Assembly: GCA_902790525.1 (NCBI GenBank)
Contig: CADASI010000002.1
Coordinates: 1 to 64,000, forward strand
Reading direction: 5' to 3'
Origin: an uncultured Eubacteriales bacterium
GTDB lineage: Bacteria > Bacillota > Clostridia > Christensenellales > Aristaeellaceae
DNA: 64,000 nt
The position numbers were made by a program, and so were the translations under genes. Position 1 is the first letter of the stretch. Every line of letters begins with the position of its first letter. Below, one piece after another: positions 48,101 through 56,455 of this stretch. The notes beneath the pieces are model-generated. The model saw only the letters and a list, made by a program, of their open reading frames with translations, was not told the origin of the DNA and ran no database searches.

Positions 48101-49713
48101 ATTTTTACCCAATCTATTTTTGTGAAAAACAGATATATGGTGTTTACTATGGTATTGATTCCGCTGCCAAACGTGCGTCCGATCTTTTCCCAATTAAGAC
48201 GATTGACAAAACCATTGATACCGTCGGTGATCGCCGTGACAATTCGCGTGATCGTCGCACCGATATTCTCCCAACTTATCAGTTGATCCAGGCGGTTAAA
48301 AATATCGTTGATCTTATCCGCGATAATACCGCCGATTTCGGCAAAATCGCCTTTCTTGAAAAGGTCTTTCAGCCGAGCCATGAATGCCGCGATGCTGGAT
48401 TCAACGGGGATTCTCTCAAAATCGCTGGTCGGCGTGGTCGTGCTATCGTCTTTACTGTTATCCTGAAGGATATTCAGATCATCGAACTTTGCAAGCTGGT
48501 TTTCGGCTTTTTTCGCCGACTGCGCGGTTTTGTCAAGGCTCTTGGCATAGTCGATCTGCGATTTTGTGGCACGATAAACGTACTGTTGCCCGGTCAACGC
48601 GGCAAAGAACATGCCAACCTTTGTCAAGGCTTCAGACAGCACGTCCATAAACTGCGTAAGGTACGGGGCGACTATCGTGAGAATCGGTTGAAATGCTGTT
48701 CCGAGGGAATTTTTCAAACGATCCAGAGAGGATGACAGCGCAGAAAGCGTCTTATTGACTTCGGGAATTTTCTTCGCCATATTCCCGAATGCGCCCTTTA
48801 CAGCGTTGCGGAGCCGGTTAAACAGCACATAAAGCGAACGGATGCCCAACCCATATTTCAGGATCGTTCTCAGATTGATCTGTAAGCCCGTATTCGCTTT
48901 TTTGCTATGACGAAACAGAGAAAGGAGCCCGCGTGCGGCGCTGCCGATTGCGGAGCCCAGCCTTCTAAAGCCTGATACGATAGCACCGCCGGTAACGCGG
49001 GCAAGGTTTCGTGCAGCGTTCAAAGCATGACCGGCCACGCTTCTCAGGCCACTCACGGCAATGCGCAGACCACCGCCGACCGTGTGTAGCACGCTGCCGA
49101 GCGCGGCGAAAACACCCCGAAGGAGGTTTGCGCCGTTCCCCGTGTTGTTCAGCCGGTTTTCCAGCTTTGCGGCCTGGGCTTCGGTTTGTCTGAACCGTTC
49201 GGCGAGCCGTTCATACTCAACGGTTTCGCCGCCCGTCTTATATGCGGTTCCTTCGGCTTCGTATTTCCTTTTCTCTTCGTTGAGCTCTTCGTATCTCTTT
49301 GCAGTTGTTTCAATATCATCCTGAAGGGACTTCCATTGCGCGGATTTATGGGACACTCCGAGCCTGTCCATCTTTTCCTGACGATCCAATAACTGCTGAA
49401 ATTTCGCGTCAACTTTTTCAAGCTCCGCAAGCGTTTTCGCGTAATCGGCGCTTAAAATCTTGACGCGGGAGAAGGCTTCTAATTTGTTGCGAAGGGTTTC
49501 AGCCTGGGTCTGGGATTCCGCGAATTTCTGATTCAGCGTTTCCAATGCAGCCGTATTATTCTTGGCAATCGCGGTTTTCATCTGCTGGCCTATCCGCGTA
49601 AACTGCATAGACAGAGATGAGAGTGCCTGATTCAGCTTCTTGGAATCCTTTAGAAAACCCTCGGTGTCTATTTCAGTATCAACGACGATAGAGCCGTCAG
49701 AATACTCAGCCAT
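45181..49713 (-). CDS. Phage tail tape measure protein
   Basis: A 1510-residue protein. The N-terminus is coiled coil (residues about 15-180), then Gly/Ala-rich membrane-active segments (LLRGVFAALGSVLHTVGGGL). The middle contains many degenerate repeats of about 35 residues with the pattern N.l...vDW..lg..la..in.., for example INTIVNTIYLFFTKIDWVKI. A C-terminal helical region follows. Its length sets the length of the tail tube. ATG 49713 is preferred over the longer frame. It follows the two tail assembly chaperone genes as in other long-tailed phages. Confidence 0.93.
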   Translation of the reverse strand: MAEYSDGSIVVDTEIDTEGFLKDSKKLNQALSSLSMQFTRIGQQMKTAIAKNNTAALETLNQKFAESQTQAETLRNKLEAFSRVKILSADYAKTLAELEKVDAKFQQLLDRQEKMDRLGVSHKSAQWKSLQDDIETTAKRYEELNEEKRKYEAEGTAYKTGGETVEYERLAERFRQTEAQAAKLENRLNNTGNGANLLRGVFAALGSVLHTVGGGLRIAVSGLRSVAGHALNAARNLARVTGGAIVSGFRRLGSAIGSAARGLLSLFRHSKKANTGLQINLRTILKYGLGIRSLYVLFNRLRNAVKGAFGNMAKKIPEVNKTLSALSSSLDRLKNSLGTAFQPILTIVAPYLTQFMDVLSEALTKVGMFFAALTGQQYVYRATKSQIDYAKSLDKTAQSAKKAENQLAKFDDLNILQDNSKDDSTTTPTSDFERIPVESSIAAFMARLKDLFKKGDFAEIGGIIADKINDIFNRLDQLISWENIGATITRIVTAITDGINGFVNRLNWEKIGRTFGSGINTIVNTIYLFFTKIDWVKIGQGLARGFNSLVKRVDWTMVGKMFGARINALIRTIHGFVTTFEWGKAGIAFGQAVEGLVDEVDWNLLMQDIVDAINGVITMLQEFVGYFEWGSYGTDFAKGVNKLVDEVDWDVLGTLLADAMKQALTFLYNAVSKLEWGNAGVKFSNALNAFFVKKENWTLAGKTIDKSIKGLLDFTKNLVITFDEKQLAEDIKALFAEVDWPGIASDTWSLIKTVFAKAGNFLDVLFGDESSEEAKKRADGSAYWSAYADKMNSKSLGTKIGEKLAKAINAGIAKLPASEIGDALDKALNGVLDFAVSLVKNFDPDEFREKLEEALGRVDWDAIARKIWLAIKDGFIALAKSTPLVGELINKVESELSAEDIASAIRSSLGEAMEQVAAYGNVQGGLIGENFYDGFRKKVLDESGHVKEEFRGRMGEMFSESEIEAFERGDMTVIQFYNGLGFGGINAQGEATESLLSIVQGILDAPTETAETAGRSVAGRTFSSFILEALLRQPDAENAVEGAFNDIMSGIDANGYGDIIAFDYFNSFMGAVMDESYHVKPEFKDVVESMFGSVETLEEGKVDANDFMRGLVRGMWDSSGETSVKLIDIIDNVLEKVRTDSDGLDEHSPSKRAAKYGEDFLKGFSGGVDDEKQNTTSSIKSAFSTITDVTFAMVAMNLIVSVGMATVKTTFENKLGEMETAAKTAFSNINASVTEKLAQITTTVTTKINNIESITSRGFQNIQNTVVTNLSNTLNRANSIDWSIIGSNIINGISRGINNGWGWLQNTVWDLAISLYNTARNALGIHSPSRLFRDGVGAMLGLGVAEGMEDSQPAILDTVSDVADAMAAEMNSTKMGANGDGLVNGLDEVLSTFSDKVSDSFSSLIDRLEAIAASVTFRTPAVADGGVLPYNVSGKSGDGADALAGALEASTEKQTDELIQMFNNQTLAVVRAIEQYCTTQINLDKRSLTDAIVDEINRRTRMTGKSPLLI

Positions 49714-49733
49714 GCGTTTCACCACCTTATGAA

Positions 49734-50300
49734 TTAGCTGTACATTTCGAGAATCTTCTTCTGCGCGGCCTTTTCCTTTTCGGTGTACTTCGGCTTCAAT
49801 TCGCAGATGTCTTTATTCGCGTTCCAGTATTCGCGCTCCCATTTTTCAAGGCTCTTACCCTTGGCCTTCTTACTGCGCAAGCTCAGAATATTGGAATATA
49901 CGCCGTCGCTGATTTCCATGAACCAGCCCATGAACGTCCACCAATGCACGTATTTCATGGATCGGACTTCACGGCCCGCCACCTTATTGATCGCAGGGAA
50001 GATGAGGCTTTCGTCCTGTTCCCAATCCATCGTGCGCGGGGATCTCTTTTTCTTCTTTTTCCCCGGCTCTGCGCCACAGTCAATGAATTTTAAGGCCGCT
50101 GTAAAAGCGGCCTCTAAATCATTCCTGGGGATGCTGTCAAAGTCTCTGAACAGAATAAACAGGCACACATACACCTTTTCGTTATCCTTGAGCTCTGGAT
50201 CGCCGAAAGCGGCAATAATCTTGAGAATATCGCGGTAGTTTGTGCGGATGCCGTATTTTCGCCCATTGACTTCAAGGCTCCGGGGCAGGTTGCCGATCAT
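49734..50300 (-). CDS. Tail assembly chaperone, Gp15-like
   Basis: A 188-residue protein of the phage Gp15 family: SLEVNGRKYGIRTNYRDIL at the start, and MKYVHWWTFMGWFMEISDGV in the middle. Its ATG overlaps the stop of the upstream chaperone gene (ATGA). It probably helps the tape measure protein fold before tube assembly. Confidence 0.8.
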   Translation of the reverse strand: MIGNLPRSLEVNGRKYGIRTNYRDILKIIAAFGDPELKDNEKVYVCLFILFRDFDSIPRNDLEAAFTAALKFIDCGAEPGKKKKKRSPRTMDWEQDESLIFPAINKVAGREVRSMKYVHWWTFMGWFMEISDGVYSNILSLRSKKAKGKSLEKWEREYWNANKDICELKPKYTEKEKAAQKKILEMYS

Positions 50301-50812
50301 CTGCGACGGTTATTGTGGCGTCTCTGCGCCCTGTTCGGCTTGCCGCCGTACCCCTGCGTATACTGGCTCATGCGCTTGGACACTCTGCGGGTTTCCTGGT
50401 CAAACTGCGCGGCGATGAACTTACCGACAGATTCCAGGGCACGCTCGAAATAGAACATGCCGCCGACGGGGGAGAAGGGATGTACCTGACCGAAAAACGC
50501 CTCGGACATATTGCCCCCGAACAGATAATCGCACAGGTCATAAAGGCGCTGTTTCGCCTCGTTGATCGTTGCGATGTCGGCGGGGTTATCCCCTTCAGGC
50601 GTGCCGTCGGGCTTGATGCTTACATGCTCCAGGGGAGCCGTGATTTCATTCACCTTGTCGGCCACTTCGTTGAAGCGTTCCACCATGCCGACGTCTGTCG
50701 GCTGGAAGTAGAACAGGCCCACCTCATCGCCATGCCGGTTACGGACAGGAACCTTGACACGACCATCGTCAACAATGATCTCGGGAACGAAAGACTTGAT
50801 CTTATCCTCCAT
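50297..50812 (-). CDS. Tail assembly chaperone (first of the pair)
   Basis: A 171-residue protein directly before the Gp15-like gene, starting MEDKIKSFVPEIIVDDGRVK. The C-terminus is strongly basic (RAQRRHNNRRR). Position between the major tail protein and the tape measure indicates the chaperone role. I see no obvious slippery run at the join with the next gene, but a 4-base overlap allows coupling. Confidence 0.72.
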   Translation of the reverse strand: MEDKIKSFVPEIIVDDGRVKVPVRNRHGDEVGLFYFQPTDVGMVERFNEVADKVNEITAPLEHVSIKPDGTPEGDNPADIATINEAKQRLYDLCDYLFGGNMSEAFFGQVHPFSPVGGMFYFERALESVGKFIAAQFDQETRRVSKRMSQYTQGYGGKPNRAQRRHNNRRR

Positions 50813-50872
50813 GATGCTACCTCCTTAAAAATTCGGGGGGCGTGGCTGTGTAGCCATGCCCCCGTCAGTTGC

Positions 50873-51346
50873 TTATGCGTTGGTCGGGTTGAACGTCTTG
50901 GTGGAGGCGTTCCAGGTTCCCGGCGTGCGGTGCCCGGCGTGATGGATCGTAAACGGAATCTGTACGCCGGAGGTATCGCCGCCGATGGAAGTCGGGATAA
51001 CCATGACATCCTCGCGGTAAGCCCAAATCTGGGTGCCGTCCTCGTCCACCAGCACGTCAACCTGAGTGGTCTTGCAGGCGTCCCCGGTCTTGCGCTCGTT
51101 GGCGATGGCGGCCAGCTTCGGGAACAGGGGCTCGTCCTCGTAGGCGTAGAAGGGCTCAACGTTGGACTGAACCTGCCAACCGCTGTGCTTCACGCGTTGC
51201 TCGCCCAGAATGTTCTGCTTGGTTTCAACCTGGGGGTTCAGCTCTTCGTTGAACTCCTCCAAATCCTCACCGAGCCTGACATAGTTGGTTTCGCCGCTGC
51301 CGAAATTGGCGTCGAGAAAGTGCATCAGATACTTGCGTTCCATCAT
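50873..51346 (-). CDS. Major tail (tube) protein
   Basis: A 157-residue protein located between the tail completion gene and the chaperones, where the tube protein is found in siphoviruses. Features such as VKHSGWQVQSNVEPFYAYED, and TQVDVLVDEDGTQIWAYRED resemble this class. Two adjacent ATG codons follow AGGAGTGAG; either could be used. Confidence 0.75.
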   Translation of the reverse strand: MMERKYLMHFLDANFGSGETNYVRLGEDLEEFNEELNPQVETKQNILGEQRVKHSGWQVQSNVEPFYAYEDEPLFPKLAAIANERKTGDACKTTQVDVLVDEDGTQIWAYREDVMVIPTSIGGDTSGVQIPFTIHHAGHRTPGTWNASTKTFNPTNA

Positions 51347-51361
51347 GAGATGCTCACTCCT

Positions 51362-51868
51362 TTATTTGTAATAGTCTGCTTCATAACTGAGGGTCAGTCG
51401 GATCGTCCAATCTTCGATGCTATCCGCATAGGCCCGTTCAAGAAAAGCCGGGGTGGAGCGCGTGATGCTCTTGATCTTTCGGCCCTTTTCCAGCGCGGGG
51501 TAGGCGTTCAGCCTATACTCCTCGTCCTTTAAAGTGACGGGCTGCCGTTCCAGCCAGCGGCCCAGGGCGTCCAGAAACTCTTTCACGCGCATTTTCTGTT
51601 TTTCAGTTTTCAACGCGGCGCGATAGACGATGTTGAACGGATATGCGCATGTTTGCCGGACGTGGCCGGTAATGCTTTCCTTGTTGGTCAGCAGAACCGC
51701 GCCGGATGTCGGGAAAAAGCCTATGCCGGACGTTTCGGCGAGTGTGGAAAACGCGATTTTCCGCTTGCCCAATCCGGGGAAAGTGTTCAGCAGAGTAATC
51801 AACGCCGTGCTGACAATATCCGTTCCCTCAACGTCGATAACCGGCTCTTTCTTTGCAGGAATCGGCAT
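51362..51868 (-). CDS. Head-tail joining / tail completion protein (minor capsid class)
   Basis: A 168-residue protein between the minor capsid-type gene and the major tail protein. VKEFLDALGRWLERQPVTLK, and a final LTLSYEADYYK fit the minor capsid/tail terminator group of Clostridia and Lactobacillus phages. Assignment is mainly by position. Confidence 0.62.
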   Translation of the reverse strand: MPIPAKKEPVIDVEGTDIVSTALITLLNTFPGLGKRKIAFSTLAETSGIGFFPTSGAVLLTNKESITGHVRQTCAYPFNIVYRAALKTEKQKMRVKEFLDALGRWLERQPVTLKDEEYRLNAYPALEKGRKIKSITRSTPAFLERAYADSIEDWTIRLTLSYEADYYK

Positions 51869-51871
51869 AGC

Positions 51872-52300
51872 TTATCTCCTCCCAATCATGCGTCTCAATT
51901 CGTCGATCCATTCAGTCCCGTATTCTGCCTTTGCCGCCTCAAACCAGTGGTCGGTTGCGGCGGGGTCAGAATACTTGAGGGGTCTGTTGGTCAGCACCTT
52001 TTTCACGCCTTGACGCGCCCACGGGCTGCCGGTATCAGGATCGACCATCACCTTGCCGCCATACTGAAAGCGCCCATAAGGGCCGGGGAATACGACTTTT
52101 CTGCCGCCCTCTTCGACGTGGGAGCGCTGACGCAGGCTGCCGGTCTGAATGGGCATTCGCGCTTGACAGTCCTGAAGCACGCGCCACCCAAACCATTCTT
52201 GCGCCTCGGCGAACCGTTCAACGTAAGAATCAAGATCAATCTCGATCCTGACGCTGGACGAAACAACGGAGAATTTCGGGAAATGCTGTATGTTGGCCAT
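51872..52300 (-). CDS. Minor capsid / head-tail connector protein
   Basis: A 142-residue protein with the sequence LQDCQARMPIQTGSLRQRSH, and FPGPYGRFQYGGKVMVDPDT, typical of the minor capsid protein family found in this place in Firmicute phages. ATG 52300 is chosen (GGGGGGCGG upstream); it lies directly after the previous stop. Confidence 0.75.
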   Translation of the reverse strand: MANIQHFPKFSVVSSSVRIEIDLDSYVERFAEAQEWFGWRVLQDCQARMPIQTGSLRQRSHVEEGGRKVVFPGPYGRFQYGGKVMVDPDTGSPWARQGVKKVLTNRPLKYSDPAATDHWFEAAKAEYGTEWIDELRRMIGRR

Positions 52301-52301
52301 T

Positions 52302-52724
52302 TTACCGCCCCCCGATCTCAAAATGCGGGAGAAGGCCAAACCACGTTGCGGATGTAATCATATACACCCCGTCGTTGGCATCGTTCATAGCCTGATACAG
52401 CCCTTCGTCGTAATCATCCTCCACAATGGGCGCGTCGGAGGTTTCTTCGCCCATAACGACGAAATCAACCTCCGGCGTCAACGTGAAATAGCCTGTCGCA
52501 TCTTCCAGTGCTTGATAGGCTTTGGGCGGCACATACTGAAGCTCACCAACCATTTGACCGGGAGAGGCGTTCAGCAGAATCTCCACCGCGTCGCCGTTGT
52601 TGGTGCCCTGCGTGGTCTGGTCGCTTGCCTTTGGCGCGATGACATTGACGCCGTGAAAAACGGTCAATTTCCAGGAATTATCTGCTTTTCGATGGTTGAA
52701 AAGCGTAATGGTCTGGTCGAACAT
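52302..52724 (-). CDS. Putative minor capsid protein, connector class
   Basis: A 140-residue protein beginning MFDQTITLFNHRKADNSWKL, a start usual for the first of two small minor capsid proteins in such phages. It overlaps the end of the upstream connector gene by one base and precedes the other minor capsid gene. Confidence 0.68.
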   Translation of the reverse strand: MFDQTITLFNHRKADNSWKLTVFHGVNVIAPKASDQTTQGTNNGDAVEILLNASPGQMVGELQYVPPKAYQALEDATGYFTLTPEVDFVVMGEETSDAPIVEDDYDEGLYQAMNDANDGVYMITSATWFGLLPHFEIGGR

Positions 52725-53179
52725 TACTCCACCCCCGCGTAAAGCAGATTGACGCCGGTGCTGTCAGGTACGTCCGCAAGGTACAGCGCCGCAATGTCGC
52801 TCAACAGGCGACGCGCCTCCGCTTGATCCGTTGCCGCTTTCGCGTATGCGGAGCCGTTGGCGTTCTGCATATACGAAATGGATTCCCGGCCAGACGAAAT
52901 AGACGCGACGGCAGTACGGAGGACACCCTGCGCGTCCACGTTCGCTTGTGTAGCTTTTGCCTGCGTGTCGATCAGGTATTGGGCCTCCGCTATGGCGCAG
53001 ACCGCTTTTCGCACCTTGATGGCGTCCGCTTCATCCTCTGGAAACGCATTCTCGGTTCTGCGGAAAGTGATAGCGTCCACGAAATCGCTTGCCCGCGCTA
53101 GCCACTTGTCTGCGTTGTCGCCGGTCAGCGTATCGCCATAGAAGGTATTGGCATAGAAATTAAAATCTGCATAGGCCAT
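52724..53179 (-). CDS. Head-tail connector (gp6-like)
   Basis: A 151-residue helical protein starting MAYADFNFYANTFYGDTLTG, with DAIKVRKAVCAIAEAQYLID, and a final DSTGVNLLYAGVE. It is of the gp6/gp15 adaptor type that extends the portal ring. ATG 53179 has AAGGAG upstream. Confidence 0.75.
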   Translation of the reverse strand: MAYADFNFYANTFYGDTLTGDNADKWLARASDFVDAITFRRTENAFPEDEADAIKVRKAVCAIAEAQYLIDTQAKATQANVDAQGVLRTAVASISSGRESISYMQNANGSAYAKAATDQAEARRLLSDIAALYLADVPDSTGVNLLYAGVE

Positions 53180-53192
53180 AGCGAATATCTCC

Positions 53193-53393
53193 TTACTTGG
53201 CGGCCTTGGCGGGCCGTCCTGCCCGTTTCTGCGCGGGCTTGACCGTTTCCCCGCCCTCCGGCGCAACAGGCGTAGGGGGCTTTTCCGGGGCTCTGTGAAC
53301 GCGCTCGTAGTAGGACGAGCTGGAGATAAGCTCCAGCGCGTCCTTGCTGTTCACTTCGATCAGATTCCCGGATGTCAGATTGCGAAAAAGCAT
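53193..53393 (-). CDS. Small phage head protein
   Basis: A 66-residue protein with a short folded N-terminus (MLFRNLTSGNLIEVNSKDAL) and a disordered basic Pro/Lys tail (QKRAGRPAKAAK). It sits between major capsid and connector genes, where short proteins of this kind are common. AGGAGG precedes the ATG. Confidence 0.65.
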   Translation of the reverse strand: MLFRNLTSGNLIEVNSKDALELISSSSYYERVHRAPEKPPTPVAPEGGETVKPAQKRAGRPAKAAK

Positions 53394-53411
53394 GACAACC
53401 TCCTGACCGGC

Positions 53412-54377
53412 TTACGCCATAGTGTAGTAGGTGACGCCCTCCGCAAAGGCCACAATCTCGGCCACGGTGTACACACCATCGGAGAGGGTGTAATACGTCT
53501 TGGTGGCGTCGAAAGTCGTGCCAGCGGCCACGGCGGTGAAGGTGCCCGGCTTGAAGATCAGATCGGGCGTGACGACCTTGGTGCCGTAGTGGTAGAAGAT
53601 GCTCACGCCGTAAGCCTCGGACAGAGGAATCTTTTCGGCGGTGTACGGGTTGGACATCACGGGCTGGGCCACAGCGCCGTCAACCAGCAGCAGGCAGTCA
53701 CAGCCGACAGGCAGATGCACGCAGGACTGAGTGCGGACGCCGTGCCAGGTGTAGAACTCCTCCGCAGCGGTGTTGATGTTGGCATTGTTGGTCTGCTTGT
53801 CCAGGTAGTCGCGGACTTCGCCGTAATACTTCGGGGACAGCACCAGGTTCATCATGGAGCGCGGCACGCCGTCCACGAACTGATTCTTGGTGGTTTCGCA
53901 CTCCTGGATGATGGCCTCCAGCTTCTTTTCGATGCTGGAATAGGCAGACAGGTTGACGGCCACGGCGTCGGTAGCAGCAGCGGTGAAGAAAGCGTTGTCC
54001 AGCTCAGCCTCCATGCGCTGCACATGGTTACGGGCGCGACGCTCCATCACGCCGTCCACGCCGTAGAGCTTGATGTCCTTCTCCTCCAGCTCTTCGACGA
54101 TTTCCTTGTCAACGTCGATGGCGACGGTGACGGCCAGCTCCTTGACCTTGTTGCCAGCACCGGCGGCACGGGCGGTGCCGTAAGCCTGGGAGGTCGCGTT
54201 GGCGAACCGCTTCGCCTCAACGGAACCGGCTTCGGGATCGCCGGACAGGTCGCGGTTCTTCATGGGGCCGGAAATGAGGGACATTTCAACGTTTTCGATG
54301 ACCTTGCCATACAGCTCGGCCAGATACGCCTTACCCTCAGCGGTGGTCAGAATAGACAAAGACTGAATACGCGGCAT
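53412..54377 (-). CDS. Major capsid protein
   Basis: A 321-residue HK97-like major capsid protein directly after the scaffold gene. Features include MPRIQSLSILTTAEGKAYLA, the spine-like helix region MERRARNHVQRMEAELDNAF, and VPRSMMNLVLSPKYYGEVRD. The last 45 residues (TFDATKTYYTLSDGVYTVAE) look like an extra beta-rich decoration domain. GAAGGAG precedes the ATG. Confidence 0.85.
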   Translation of the reverse strand: MPRIQSLSILTTAEGKAYLAELYGKVIENVEMSLISGPMKNRDLSGDPEAGSVEAKRFANATSQAYGTARAAGAGNKVKELAVTVAIDVDKEIVEELEEKDIKLYGVDGVMERRARNHVQRMEAELDNAFFTAAATDAVAVNLSAYSSIEKKLEAIIQECETTKNQFVDGVPRSMMNLVLSPKYYGEVRDYLDKQTNNANINTAAEEFYTWHGVRTQSCVHLPVGCDCLLLVDGAVAQPVMSNPYTAEKIPLSEAYGVSIFYHYGTKVVTPDLIFKPGTFTAVAAGTTFDATKTYYTLSDGVYTVAEIVAFAEGVTYYTMA

Positions 54378-54404
54378 ATTTCATTCTCCTTCCTGTGATT
54401 CAGA

Positions 54405-55007
54405 TTAGAAAAGTTTGGGGGGCGTGTATTTCTGCCCGCCCTGTGCGCCATTGTTGGAGGCACCCACGAAAGACGGCTGTTTGCCGCCCTGTTCCTGCTT
54501 CTTGGCCTCCGCCTCTTTTTCTTCGGCGGTCTGATACAGGCCGTTATCCTTCTCCTTGGCGGCCTTCATGAAATCATCAAAGCCGAAATAGGAGCCGTCC
54601 TTCCAGGAAAGGCCGCTGTTCTCCGCCATAGCGTCGGAGATGAGCTGCCGACGGGCATACGGGGAAACAACGCCATATTCGTCCAGCTTCTTGCCCAGCC
54701 AATCACGCTGATCGCGCTCCCTGATCTGCGCCGTGTAGCGTTCCTCGGCTGCCTTCGCCGCCTTCTGGTACTTCTCGACCTCACCCTTGATGGCGTCGGG
54801 GTCGATGCCCTCAAAGCGGCCCAAAGTCTCGTTGGCGGTGGTGAGCCGGGTGTTCAGATCATCGCGTTCGGTGGTCAGGCTGTTCACCTGGCCCTCAAGC
54901 TCGCCGATCCGCTTCTTACCGGCTTCGACATCCAGACCGTTCAGCTTGAATACGCCGTCGATCTGTTCCTGGTTCAGTCCCAAAGCAGTCAATTCCTCAG
55001 TTTTCAT
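54405..55007 (-). CDS. Phage scaffold protein (minor structural GP20 family)
   Basis: A 200-residue protein of the GP20 scaffold family. An N-terminal MKTEELTALGLNQEQIDGVF, a long coiled coil (about 30-105), then DWLGKKLDEYGVVSPYARRQ. The C-terminus is disordered (KKQEQGGKQPSFVGASNNGA). It guides assembly of the capsid and leaves the head later. ATG 55007 has GGAGAGGAG upstream. A 233 bp non-coding gap with a terminator lies before it. Confidence 0.85.
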   Translation of the reverse strand: MKTEELTALGLNQEQIDGVFKLNGLDVEAGKKRIGELEGQVNSLTTERDDLNTRLTTANETLGRFEGIDPDAIKGEVEKYQKAAKAAEERYTAQIRERDQRDWLGKKLDEYGVVSPYARRQLISDAMAENSGLSWKDGSYFGFDDFMKAAKEKDNGLYQTAEEKEAEAKKQEQGGKQPSFVGASNNGAQGGQKYTPPKLF

Positions 55008-55138
55008 GGTGCTACTCCTCTCCACGGTTAGGCTTTTTAAGTCGTTGCCATGACTTACCGTTCCGGCTCTCATAGGCTGGCCGGTACGCCGATTTGCGCC
55101 CTTCGCCGGAGCTGCCCCGGCATATCTACAAAGGGCAT

Positions 55139-55181
55139 GAAAAAGCGGGAGCGCCGCCGTCGCTGTCCCGGCGGCTCTCCC
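55139..55181 (-). terminator. Terminator between minor capsid and scaffold genes
   Basis: On the minus strand GGGAGAGCCGCC (55181-55170) pairs with GGCGGCGCTCCC (55158-55147), and a T-run follows. A second hairpin, CTGCCGT/ACGGCAG, lies just before it. The remainder of the gap (55020-55075) can fold as nested AAGTC/GACTT and ACGGT/ACCGT stems. The arrangement may raise scaffold and capsid expression separately from the packaging genes. Confidence 0.75.
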
Positions 55182-55240
55182 TTGACAAACTGCCGTCGGG
55201 AGGTGAGCAACGGCAGATCGCCCCAAATATATAAAGCGCC

Positions 55241-56449
55241 CTATTTTGCGGCGCGTTTTGCGGCTGCCGTTGCTTTCGCGGCTTGCGAACGGTTCCATTG
55301 CGCAACGGTAAGCCGATCAGATAGTTTCTTGAGATTGTTTCCGTCACAAAAAGCGCCGTATGCCTTGTTCTGGTTTTGCAGTTTCAGGGCTTCGGCGTCA
55401 TACGCGGATTGAAGCTCTCGCCGGGTCGCTTCATCGGTGCAATTATCAATCGCCTCTTTATAGGCAATCAGTTTATGCTTTGATTTGCGAATCCCGCGCT
55501 CCATTTTGCGCTGTTGCTGTGACAGATCATAGGCTCGCTTGTTTTCTTCGGAGTCATACTGCGTCCACGGATTATGCTTTCCGTCGCCGGGGCCGAAAGA
55601 ATGCCGGCAATTCCAACCGCACAAGCCTTCGCCGGTTCCGTAACCTGTGGACTCCTCGAAAAGTGGGAGATCCGGCGTTTTGCCGGTTCTGCTGAAGAAA
55701 CGGCCTTGCCACCAAAAATGATTCCCCGGATTTTCCCCGCCGTCGCCGTAACGTGCGCCGAAATGCGCGGAGGTCAGCACAATATCCCAATCATACCGAT
55801 TCATCGTTTCAAGGGACATGTTACCGCTTGCCTGCGCGGTGCCCGTGCGCACGGCACGCAAAACCGCTGTTTCCAGCGTGTCAACGTGCCCGGTGGGGTA
55901 AATGACGTTTGCTTGGCCCTTAGACAGCTCCTCCACGGCCTCCTTGACGGCTGTCGTGTACGATGTCGCCCCGGACATAACCTTGATGTGGGCCGCGTCC
56001 AGGGCCTTTATAAGCCGTTTCTGGCTTTCATGCGCGGTTGTGCGCGTGAAGTTATAGAGCTCTGAATGCGTGCGCTGGTAGGTGTCCGCAAGGATTTGAA
56101 GCATCTGCGGGGACTGTTGCAAAGGCGCAACGGTCACTCCGCCGGAACCCAGGATCGCCGCATCTGCCTGATACGATGTCAGGCCCGCGTCCCGGAATAT
56201 CGCCGCAACCTCGCTCTGTGACGCCTTCGTGAACATGACAAGCTGCTGTTGTAGGGCGTCCAGATGGCCCCCAGCGTCGGCGTATACTTGAGCCTGCCAA
56301 ATATCCGTATTCGTCAATTCAAGCGGCTCTCCGCGCCCCAGACGCGCCATAACGCGCCGAATAATGTCTTTCGTGATCCAGACGTTCAGATCGTCAAGGA
56401 GGGGCTGCATGGTTTCGACGATTTCCTGAAGCTGCTTAGGCGTCAGCAT
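55241..56449 (-). CDS. Phage minor capsid protein 2 (head morphogenesis)
   Basis: A 402-residue protein. Its N-terminus (MLTPKQLQEIVETMQPLLDD) is helical, and the C-terminal third has the head-morphogenesis pattern TSAHFGARYGDGGENPGNHF, GEGLCGWNCRHSFGPGDG, characteristic of Phage_min_cap2. It follows the portal gene by 6 bp and is probably present in few copies inside the head. Confidence 0.87.
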   Translation of the reverse strand: MLTPKQLQEIVETMQPLLDDLNVWITKDIIRRVMARLGRGEPLELTNTDIWQAQVYADAGGHLDALQQQLVMFTKASQSEVAAIFRDAGLTSYQADAAILGSGGVTVAPLQQSPQMLQILADTYQRTHSELYNFTRTTAHESQKRLIKALDAAHIKVMSGATSYTTAVKEAVEELSKGQANVIYPTGHVDTLETAVLRAVRTGTAQASGNMSLETMNRYDWDIVLTSAHFGARYGDGGENPGNHFWWQGRFFSRTGKTPDLPLFEESTGYGTGEGLCGWNCRHSFGPGDGKHNPWTQYDSEENKRAYDLSQQQRKMERGIRKSKHKLIAYKEAIDNCTDEATRRELQSAYDAEALKLQNQNKAYGAFCDGNNLKKLSDRLTVAQWNRSQAAKATAAAKRAAK

Positions 56450-56455
56450 CGTCCA